In this document: positions 1 to 5,678 of the stretch, piece by piece
Numbering within the stretch: position 1 is the stretch's first letter
Layout: each line of letters starts with the position of its first letter
DNA from: Crenothrix polyspora
GTDB taxonomy: Bacteria; Pseudomonadota; Gammaproteobacteria; Methylococcales; Methylomonadaceae
Length of the DNA stretch: 17,529 nucleotides
Assembly: GCA_945903675.1 (NCBI GenBank)
Contig: CAMDOP010000032.1
Coordinates: forward strand, 1-17,529
Direction of reading: 5' to 3'
The notes under the pieces: generated by a model
What the model was told of the DNA's origin: nothing
Database searches by the model: none
Seen by the model: only the letters and a program-made list of their open reading frames with translations
Program-made: the position numbers and the translations under genes

Positions 1-197
1 TCCCATTTCTTTAAAGCCTCTACAGCTGTAGCCTCTTGTTCAGCATCGCGAGTTTTAATCTCTATTTTCTGTTCATTAATCTCACTGACACAGGGAGTTG
101 CTTGATAAATAATTTTATAGGGCTTGATGGTGCATTTATAAATCGCAGCTTGCACAGGAAAACTTATAGCCATTAACGCTAACAAAAATATCTTCAT
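1..197 (-). CDS. DUF4124-like secreted protein, N-terminal part only (cut by window edge)
   Basis: An ORF begins with ATG at 197 and stays open to the left edge, so only about the first 65 residues are visible. They start with a hydrophobic signal peptide (MKIFLLALMAISFPVQA, likely cut before AIYKC), so the protein should be periplasmic or exported. The mature part begins 'IYKCTIKPYKIIYQATPC', matching the pattern of DUF4124 proteins (IYKC...VYQ.TPC). A charged, Glu/Lys-rich and probably helical stretch follows (INEQKIEIKTRDAEQEA). The function of DUF4124 proteins is not established. The gene lies 66 bp downstream of the yccA-type gene on the same strand, with a strong hairpin between them, so it may be transcribed separately. 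The family call rests on a short fragment. Confidence 0.6.
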   Translation of the reverse strand, partial: MKIFLLALMAISFPVQAAIYKCTIKPYKIIYQATPCVSEINEQKIEIKTRDAEQEATAVEALKKW

Positions 198-231
198 AGC
201 AAAACGGATATTTAAGAGTTGAAAGGAAGAG

Positions 232-258
232 TGGCGGATAACCTTGGGTTATCCGCCA
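232..258 (-). terminator. 12-bp perfect hairpin between yccA-type gene and next gene
   Basis: TGGCGGATAACC (232-243) and GGTTATCCGCCA (247-258) form a perfect 12-bp stem with a 3-nt loop. The stem starts 5 bp past the yccA-type stop. On the minus strand it is followed by a pyrimidine-rich but not pure-U stretch (CTCTTCCTTTC). It is therefore a probable but not canonical rho-independent terminator, or an mRNA-stabilising hairpin. The other orientation has the better T-rich tail (TAATTTTATT), but no plus-strand gene reads into it. Confidence 0.6.
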
Positions 259-263
259 TAATT

Positions 264-932
264 TTATTCTCTACCGTTGAATATACCTAACAGCTGTAGC
301 AAACTTAAAAACAAGTTATAGATAGAAACATATAATGAGATAGTCGCTAAAATATAATTAGTTTCACCGCCATTCACTATTTGGCTGGTCTGAAATAAAA
401 TCATACCTGACATCAGTAAAATAAACATGGCAGATACTGCTAATGACAGTGCAGGAATAGCAAATACAACTGCACCAATACTGGCTAAAAAGGCCACCAA
501 CACACCGACCATTAAAAAGCCACCTAAGTAACTAAAGTCTTTGCGTGTAGTTAAGGCATAAGCAGATAAACCCATAAAAATAACGCCAGTACCGCCTAAA
601 GCCATCATAATCAATTCATGACCATTGCTAAAGGCTTTAACATACATTGATAAAATAGGACCTAATGTTAAGCCCATAAAACCTGTTAAGGCAAAGACAA
701 AAAGCAAACCTAAAGCACTTTTACTATATTTAGTTGTTAAGAACAATAAGCCGTAAAATCCCACGAAGGTCATAATCATGCCGAAAGGCGGTAAGTTCAT
801 AACCATAGCTAAACCTGCAGTTATGGCGCTGAAGATCAAAGTCATTGATAACAACATATAAGTGTTTCTTAAAACTTTGTTGGTAGCCAATATGCTGGCT
901 TCCGGGCGTGAAATAGCGGTATTTATTTTCAT
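264..932 (-). CDS. yccA: Bax inhibitor-1 / YccA family inner-membrane protein
   Basis: This 222-residue protein is about the length of E. coli YccA. About seven hydrophobic segments fill the sequence from residue 25 onward, after a short polar N-terminus (MKINTAISRPEASILATNKVLRN). The family hallmarks are present, including 'GLTLGPIL', 'ALGGTGVIFMGLSAYALTTRKDFSYLG' in the middle and 'SLYVSIYNLFLSLLQLLGIFNGRE' at the C-terminus. YccA is known in E. coli as a substrate and modulator of the FtsH protease in the inner membrane; BI-1 relatives act as ion or stress-related channels. A GGAG ribosome site lies about 11 nt before the ATG. The gene is divergent from the MFS transporter across 178 bp. 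The family is certain; the physiological role here is inferred. Confidence 0.93.
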   Translation of the reverse strand: MKINTAISRPEASILATNKVLRNTYMLLSMTLIFSAITAGLAMVMNLPPFGMIMTFVGFYGLLFLTTKYSKSALGLLFVFALTGFMGLTLGPILSMYVKAFSNGHELIMMALGGTGVIFMGLSAYALTTRKDFSYLGGFLMVGVLVAFLASIGAVVFAIPALSLAVSAMFILLMSGMILFQTSQIVNGGETNYILATISLYVSIYNLFLSLLQLLGIFNGRE

Positions 933-1110
933 TTTAGTTGAACTCCATAATATATAATTGAAAAATACACAGACGTGACGATTTTACAAGAGTTTCAAGA
1001 ACATTGTAAAAAAACTTGTCTACGATGTTAGTGAGAGCATAGATGAATTATGTAACATCTTACAAATCCAGTATATTAGAATCTTAAACCATTTACCCAT
1101 AGCAAAACTT

Positions 1111-2757
1111 ATGCCTAAAACAACAACTACCCTCAGTCTTTTAGCTAAAGAGCGCACTATTGCCGGCCCAGGCTTTAATCGGTGGTTAGTTCCACCCGCT
1201 GCCTTAGCCATACATTTATCGATCGGCATGGCTTACGGCTTTTCGGTATTTTGGTTGCCATTATCCAAAGCCGTGGGTATTAAAGAAAGTCTGGCCTGTG
1301 GGCCTGAGATCGGTTTTTTTCAAGAGCTGTTTGTAACTCAATGTGATTGGAGTATTTCCACTCTAGGCTGGATGTTTACTTTGTTTTTTGTCTTCTTAGG
1401 CTCCTCTGCGGCTTTATGGGGTGGATGGCTAGATCATGTGGGTCCCCGAAAGGCTGCGGTAGTCAGCACCTTATGCTGGTGTGGAGGCATGTTGTTTTCT
1501 GCTTTGGGTATCTATGTCCATCAGTTTTGGATGTTATTATTAGGTTCGGGAGTTATTGGCGGCATTGGTTTAGGTCTAGGTTATATCTCTCCTGTATCAA
1601 CACTGATTAAATGGTTTCCAGACCGACGCGGCATGGCGACAGGCATGGCAATTATGGGTTTTGGCGGTGGTGCAATGATAGGTTCGCCCTTAGCAGCCGG
1701 CTTAATGAAGCACTTTGCCAGCGCTACGGATGTCGGTGTAATGCAGACCTTTATAGTCATGGCTATGATTTATTTTGTCTTCATGATGGCGGGCTCTTTT
1801 ACTTATCGAATACCCGCTACCGAATGGATGCCTAAAGGCTGGTTGCCAGCACCTGCACAATTAACTAACACTATGATTACCCAGCGCCATGTACATGTGA
1901 AGCAGGTTTTCAAAATCAAACAATTTTGGCTATTATGGGGCGTATTGTGCATGAATGTGAGTGCTGGCATAGGCGTCATCGGCATGTCATCACCCATGTT
2001 GCAAGAAGTGTTCGGAGGACAATTAATCGGCTTAGACAAAACCTTTGCTGAACTTGATAAGCCTCAACTTGCTGCCATTGCCGCAGTCGCAGCCGGTTTT
2101 ACTGCCCTTTTAAGTCTATTTAATATCGGCGGTCGTTTTATCTGGGCGAGTCTCTCAGATTTATTAGGCCGCAAGAAAACATACATCGTTTTCTTTGTGC
2201 TAGGTGGATTACTTTATATCAGTGTTCCAGGTAGTGCGCTGGCCGGCAACAAAGTGTTATTTGTAGGGGCTTTTTGTCTTATATTAAGTATGTACGGCGG
2301 CGGGTTTTCTACTGCTCCTGCTTATCTAGCCGATTTATTCGGCACTCAAATGGTCGGTGCTATTCATGGCCGATTATTAACCGCTTGGGCAACAGCGGGT
2401 ATTTTAGGGCCAGTCATCGTTAATTACATGCGGGAATATCAGTTAGGCTTAGGTTTGCCTCGCGAGCAAGTGTATAACCAAACCATGCTCATTCTAGCTG
2501 GCTTATTAATGATAGGCTTACTGTGCAATTTACTGATTCGTCCCGTCGCTGATCGTTGGTTTATGTCTGATGCTGAATTAGCAGAAGAAAAACGCCTTGC
2601 TCATGAAAAAACAAATAAAGCCAATATCAGCTCAACAAAAAACAGCGAGAAATCTACACCTCTCGTCATTGTAATAGTTGCATGGATAGGCGTTATTGTT
2701 CCACTGTCATGGGGTATCTATAACACGCTGATTAATGTCAGTAAGTTTTTTACTTGA
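1111..2757 (+). CDS. OFA-family MFS transporter (oxalate/formate antiporter-like) with fused C-terminal small-subunit helix
   Basis: This 548-residue inner-membrane carrier has about 12 transmembrane segments plus one extra C-terminal helix. MFS inter-helix loop motifs occur twice: 'GGWLDHVGPRKAAV' (104-117) and 'GRFIWASLSDLLGRKKT' (341-357). The Gly-rich 'GVIGGIGLGLGYISPVSTLIKWFPDRRG' region (148-174) is typical of the oxalate:formate antiporter (OFA) family. The substrate is probably a small carboxylate, but that is not readable from sequence. After a charged linker (about 486-515), the last 30 residues form another hydrophobic helix ending 'PLSWGIYNTL'. This resembles the separately encoded 'MFS transporter small subunit' often found after OFA genes. 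No convincing Shine-Dalgarno sequence precedes the ATG. The gene is monocistronic, with a palindromic repeat just downstream. Confidence 0.88.
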   Translation: MPKTTTTLSLLAKERTIAGPGFNRWLVPPAALAIHLSIGMAYGFSVFWLPLSKAVGIKESLACGPEIGFFQELFVTQCDWSISTLGWMFTLFFVFLGSSAALWGGWLDHVGPRKAAVVSTLCWCGGMLFSALGIYVHQFWMLLLGSGVIGGIGLGLGYISPVSTLIKWFPDRRGMATGMAIMGFGGGAMIGSPLAAGLMKHFASATDVGVMQTFIVMAMIYFVFMMAGSFTYRIPATEWMPKGWLPAPAQLTNTMITQRHVHVKQVFKIKQFWLLWGVLCMNVSAGIGVIGMSSPMLQEVFGGQLIGLDKTFAELDKPQLAAIAAVAAGFTALLSLFNIGGRFIWASLSDLLGRKKTYIVFFVLGGLLYISVPGSALAGNKVLFVGAFCLILSMYGGGFSTAPAYLADLFGTQMVGAIHGRLLTAWATAGILGPVIVNYMREYQLGLGLPREQVYNQTMLILAGLLMIGLLCNLLIRPVADRWFMSDAELAEEKRLAHEKTNKANISSTKNSEKSTPLVIVIVAWIGVIVPLSWGIYNTLINVSKFFT

Positions 2758-2807
2758 TATAGATGGCTAGCAACTTAAGACCGGACAGTAGCGATGAGTG
2801 ACGCATA

Positions 2808-2910
2808 TATCGTTCCCACGCTCTGCGTGGGAATGCATCCTGCATCGCTCCAGCGATGCGTGACGCAGAGCGTCACCGGCGACATTCCCACGCAGAGCGT
2901 GGGAACGATA
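2808..2910. repeat. Nested palindromic element (MITE/REP-like) with 28-bp perfect terminal inverted repeats
   Basis: The 103-bp element lies between the convergent MFS and aldehyde dehydrogenase genes. Its outer arms, 2808-2835 and 2883-2910, are perfect 28-bp inverted repeats. Each arm is itself a hairpin: TTCCCACGC, 3 nt, GCGTGGGAA. Inside are two smaller hairpins: GCATCGCT-CC-AGCGATGC (2842-2859) and TGACGC-AGA-GCGTCA (2861-2875). The GC-rich composition contrasts with its surroundings. No ORF is present, so it would be mobilised in trans if at all. I recognise the 'CGTTCCCACGCTCTGCGTGGGAA' style of repeat as dispersed in methanotroph and some other bacterial genomes, though copy number here is unknown. 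It could also act as a bidirectional terminator for the two flanking genes. Confidence 0.85.
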
Positions 2911-2979
2911 AATTAAGGCTTTCACTACCGTATTGTCCCAGCTTCGCTAAATATTGTTTTACTGCAACTCAAAAGTGAG

Positions 2980-2997
2980 GATTTTATAGTTAAAATC
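2980..2997 (-). terminator. Weak AT-rich hairpin downstream of aldehyde dehydrogenase
   Basis: GATTTTA (2980-2986), TAGT loop, TAAAATC (2991-2997) lies about 15 nt past the aldehyde dehydrogenase stop. The minus strand then continues with CTCACTTTTG. The stem is AT-rich and the U-run short, so this is only a possible terminator. Confidence 0.3.
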
Positions 2998-3011
2998 ACA
3001 GCACTTTACTA

Positions 3012-4532
3012 TTAAAAAAATCCCAATGGATTAATGTCATAGCTGATCAGCATATTTTTAGTTTGTTGATAATGATCCAGCATCATTTTATGATTTTCAC
3101 GCCCTATACCTGACTTTTTATAACCGCCAAACGCGGCATGGGCTGGATAATGGTGATAGCAGTTTATCCATACCCTACCCGCTTGAATACCACGTCCCAT
3201 GCGATAAGCACGATTTGTATCACGCGTCCAAAGACCCGCACCTAAACCAAACTGGGTATCATTGGCAATCGCCAAGGCTTCGGCCTCATCTTTAAAGGTG
3301 GTGACTGAAATAACAGGGCCAAAAATTTCTTCCTGAAAGATACGCATTTTATTGCCACCTTTCATAATGGTCGGTTCAATATAGTAGCCCTCAGAATAGT
3401 CAGCCCCTAAAGTAGCGACTTTCCCGCCCATTAATACTTCAGCACCTTCATCCTTACCAATTTGTACATAAGCTAGAATTTTATCAAACTGTTGTTTTGA
3501 AGCTTGAGCACCCACCATGGTTTCTGTATCTAGGGGATTGCCGCGTTTAATCTGCTTAGATCTAGCGATCACTTTAGCGATAAATTCATCATAGATAGAT
3601 TCCTGCACTAATAAACGTGACGGACAGGTACAGACTTCACCTTGATTAAAAAAAGCCAGTACCGCACCTTCAACGCATTTACTGACATAAGCATCTTCTT
3701 GAGCCAAAACATCCTCAAAGAAAATATTAGGCGATTTTCCGCCCAACTCAACCGTGGATGGAATCATGTTTTCTGCCGCGCATTTTAGAATATGCTCACC
3801 GATAGGGGTTGAACCGGTAAAGGCAATTTTTGCAATCCGGGTACTGGTTGCTAAAGATTGCCCCGCTTCCGCACCATAACCATTGACTATATTAATAACA
3901 CCAGCCGGCAATAGATCGCCTATTAATTCCATCATCACTAAAATTGAAGCGGGCGTTTGTTCTGCAGGTTTCAGTACCACACAGTTACCAGCCGCTAAGG
4001 CAGGTGCCAATTTCCAGCAAGCCATCAATAGAGGAAAATTCCACGGAATAATTTGACCAACCACACCTAGAGGCTCATGAAAATGATAAGCCACGGTGTT
4101 CTCGTCAATTTCACCTATGGAACCTTCTTGAGCGCGAATACAGCCGGCGAAATAACGAAAGTGGTCGGCAGCCAAGGGAATATCTGCCGCTAGTGTTTCA
4201 CGAATCGGCTTACCATTATCCCAAGTTTCGGCAATCGCCAGAACTTCAAGATTAGCTTCAATACGATCCGCTATTTTCAATAAAAGATTTGATCGGTTTG
4301 TAACTGAGGTTTTACCCCACGCCTCTTTTGCAGCATGGGCCGCATCCAAGGCGAGCTCTATATCTTCAGCCGAAGACCTAGGAATACTACAAAATACTTT
4401 ACCGTTAACAGGACTCAAATTATCAAAGTATTGGCCTTTAACCGGTGCTAGCCAATGACCACCAATATAATTGCCATAACGTTCTTTAAAATGGACTTTA
4501 CTGCCTAGCTGATTTGGATCGATATATAGCAT
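3012..4532 (-). CDS. aldB: NAD(P)-dependent aldehyde dehydrogenase, AldB/ExaC type
   Basis: This 506-residue cytoplasmic enzyme oxidises aldehydes (acetaldehyde in the AldB/ExaC branch) to carboxylic acids. It is collinear with E. coli AldB over its whole length, including 'AETWDNGKPIRET' (101-113), 'DHFRYFAGCIRAQEG' (123-137) and the C-terminal 'HKMML.HYQQTK'. Catalytic features are intact: 'IIPWNF' with Asn165, 'FTGST' (238-242), general base Glu262 in 'ELGGKSP', and nucleophile Cys301 in 'FNQGEVCTCPSR'; a neighbouring Cys303 is also usual for this branch. An AGGAG site 7 nt before the ATG supports the start. In a methylotroph it could detoxify or oxidise C2 aldehydes; that role is inference. 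The gene stands alone, convergent with the MFS gene. The exact symbol (aldB versus exaC) cannot be decided from sequence. Confidence 0.93.
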   Translation of the reverse strand: MLYIDPNQLGSKVHFKERYGNYIGGHWLAPVKGQYFDNLSPVNGKVFCSIPRSSAEDIELALDAAHAAKEAWGKTSVTNRSNLLLKIADRIEANLEVLAIAETWDNGKPIRETLAADIPLAADHFRYFAGCIRAQEGSIGEIDENTVAYHFHEPLGVVGQIIPWNFPLLMACWKLAPALAAGNCVVLKPAEQTPASILVMMELIGDLLPAGVINIVNGYGAEAGQSLATSTRIAKIAFTGSTPIGEHILKCAAENMIPSTVELGGKSPNIFFEDVLAQEDAYVSKCVEGAVLAFFNQGEVCTCPSRLLVQESIYDEFIAKVIARSKQIKRGNPLDTETMVGAQASKQQFDKILAYVQIGKDEGAEVLMGGKVATLGADYSEGYYIEPTIMKGGNKMRIFQEEIFGPVISVTTFKDEAEALAIANDTQFGLGAGLWTRDTNRAYRMGRGIQAGRVWINCYHHYPAHAAFGGYKKSGIGRENHKMMLDHYQQTKNMLISYDINPLGFF

Positions 4533-4676
4533 TGCTTGCTCCTGATTTACCTAATGAAGTTTTAAAATCAAATCGCTTCGAATAATAACCCATTATTTAC
4601 AAAGACTTTAATAACTTAATTATCTAAAACCACATAACCATAGCAGTGAAATCAATTTTACACATAAAAGACCTCA

Positions 4677-4883
4677 TCAAGAATCATCACTCTTCCTAGC
4701 TTGTTTATTTTCTTCAAATTCATAACAAGGTATATCAGTTGGAAATCGCTGCACAAAAGGCTTTAATCTTAAAAAAGAGGGAGCATTATTGGTATTGCCT
4801 TCACTAGTCCAAAGCTTAATTACAGCGACTTTATCGTTACAATCTTGCTTTGGATTACCTTCGCTTGGTTGGCTAGCCAACAT
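4677..4883 (-). CDS. Doubtful small ORF, 68 codons, no recognised family
   Basis: The ORF begins ATG-TTG inside the palindrome at 4868-4881 and runs 68 codons to a TGA. The product is polar, with no signal peptide or membrane segment, and ends in a charged tail (EFEENKQARKSDDS). No Shine-Dalgarno sequence precedes it, and a stop lies four codons upstream in frame. It does not overlap a convincing gene on either strand, which is the main reason for listing it. It follows the cytochrome remnant in the same orientation, so it could be the last, degraded member of that operon. It may equally be chance. No function is proposed. Confidence 0.2.
   Translation of the reverse strand: MLASQPSEGNPKQDCNDKVAVIKLWTSEGNTNNAPSFLRLKPFVQRFPTDIPCYEFEENKQARKSDDS
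4868..4881. repeat. Perfect 14-bp palindrome GTTGGCTAGCCAAC
   Basis: The palindrome is perfectly self-complementary and has no loop, so it suits a dimeric DNA-binding protein better than a terminator. It overlaps the start of the doubtful ORF at 4677-4883. No regulator can be assigned. Confidence 0.45.
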
Positions 4884-4952
4884 GATTTGGCATCATCGCT
4901 GGCTAGCAACCGCATCAAGTCAATTTACGCGATTGCTCCCCACCAATGTTAC

Positions 4953-5213
4953 TCAAGGATTTTCAATCCTTGTTGAGGCAGATAAGCCTTTAATAACGTA
5001 CTCATATAATTCATGAGCTTGCTGATCAGAAAGATCCTGTTCTGTAAAAACGGGCATGGGGCCTTTTAAGCCATCAGGAAGTTTTGGATTCCTTACGAAG
5101 GCAATGAATTCTTCAAAGCTTGCTAACTGGGGCGCTGAACGCAGTGGTAGGTGAGGATAAAGTATATTGCCACCGTTGGAGTGGCAGCCAGAACAATGTC
5201 CCTCAAAAACAGC
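4953..5213 (-). pseudogene. c-type cytochrome domain in frame behind a UGA; C-terminal part of an interrupted DUF2231-cytochrome c fusion
   Basis: Read in the same frame as the DUF2231 gene directly after its TGA (5214-5216), this stretch encodes 86 residues and then a second TGA (4953-4955). It contains one covalent heme site, CSGCH at residues 7-11 after the UGA ('AVFEGHCSGCHSNGG'). A distal Met ligand lies in 'GPMPVF', followed by the usual C-terminal helix 'LSDQQAHELYEYV'. It is thus a complete class I mono-heme cytochrome c fold. The segment has no start codon, ribosome site or signal peptide. It makes sense only as the exported C-terminus of the membrane protein before it; DUF2231-cytochrome fusions are a known arrangement. 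With UGA read as a stop, it is untranslated. Alternatives are a recent nonsense mutation, a sequencing error or UGA readthrough. Confidence 0.75.
4954..4972 (-). terminator. Hairpin at the 3' end of the copper/cytochrome operon
   Basis: CAAGGATT (4954-4961), a 3-nt loop and AATCCTTG (4965-4972) form an 8-bp stem. It overlaps the last codons and the stop of the cytochrome segment. No U-run follows on the minus strand (AGTAACATTGG), so it is at best a weak terminator or a 3'-end stabiliser. Confidence 0.3.
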
Positions 5214-5678
5214 TCATCCAGGAAATAGATCCTCTGTTGCTATGGGTGTTCGGCCTTCATAAACCAATTTCCCTCCAAAATAACCAAGACCTAGAACATT
5301 AAAAAGACAGCATACAAACAACAACCTCATCACTGAAGGCCGTATATTTGGAATTTTCCCGACTATTAACATAGCAGACAAGAGTAGAAATAATAATACG
5401 GCAAGCCCTACTTTCATTTTAATAGCGTATATCCAAGCTCCGGAATAATAGTGTTGCCAATCCATAATTCCAGCCAGCACTGTTGGAAAAAGTAAGGCAA
5501 AGGCAATAACTACCGCATGATAAGACGACTTTACAAAACTTTTTTGTGGCCACCACAAAACACCTAGACCTACACAAAAAGCAACAATGACTGCACCAAT
5601 AGGTCCATGGGTCAGCGGTGGATGTAATGGATGAATATAACCTATTTTTTCAAGGCTATTATATAGCTGCTCAATCAT
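5214..5678 (-). CDS. DUF2231 membrane protein, N-terminal part of an interrupted cytochrome c fusion
   Basis: The protein has 154 residues and four predicted transmembrane helices (about 27-43, 53-72, 86-106 and 115-136). 'IHPLHPPLTHGPIGA' (15-29) is the His/Pro-rich signature at the start of DUF2231 proteins, and 'GLGYFGGKLVYEGR' (130-143) is their typical end. The C-terminus should lie on the periplasmic side, which suits a tethered cytochrome. The frame ends '...EDLFPG' UGA and then continues as a cytochrome c domain; joined, they would make about 241 residues. The ATG overlaps the stop of the NirK-like gene by 4 nt (ATGA), indicating translational coupling within one operon. DUF2231 is usually regarded as a membrane anchor or electron-transfer partner of heme proteins, with no proven activity. 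The family is fairly certain; the role is inferred. Confidence 0.85.
   Translation of the reverse strand: MIEQLYNSLEKIGYIHPLHPPLTHGPIGAVIVAFCVGLGVLWWPQKSFVKSSYHAVVIAFALLFPTVLAGIMDWQHYYSGAWIYAIKMKVGLAVLLFLLLSAMLIVGKIPNIRPSVMRLLFVCCLFNVLGLGYFGGKLVYEGRTPIATEDLFPG

Larger units (their letters stand above)
4533..4952. other. Gene-poor stretch, upstream of aldB and downstream of the copper operon
   Basis: This 420-bp stretch holds the aldB promoter region next to 4532, for which I could not pick a convincing -35/-10 pair. It also contains one doubtful 68-codon ORF (4677-4883, minus), which gets its own entry. A perfect 14-bp palindrome, GTTGGCTAGCCAAC, lies at 4868-4881, and a related GGCTAGC word recurs about 30 bp away near 4902. 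I recognise no RNA gene or known mobile element. The lack of any recognisable family suggests degraded sequence. Confidence 0.5.

Noticed and set aside
933..1110. Heat-shock or sigma-70 promoters in the yccA/MFS divergent region
   Set aside because: CTTGAAA and TTGTAA words exist, but no partner box reaches a convincing match at proper spacing.
1020..1229. Minus-strand 69-codon ORF
   Set aside because: It overlaps the start of the MFS gene and has no coding features.
5168..5216. Selenocysteine insertion at the UGA with a SECIS hairpin
   Set aside because: The only nearby hairpin starts about 28 nt after the UGA with a 6-bp stem, unlike known bacterial SECIS placement, and the position is not one where a redox Cys/Sec is expected before a heme site. 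Kept only as an alternative in the finding.
4789..5302. Plus-strand ORFs at 4789-5016 and 5120-5302
   Set aside because: They are antisense to the cytochrome/DUF2231 frame, have no recognisable features, and their translation looks random.
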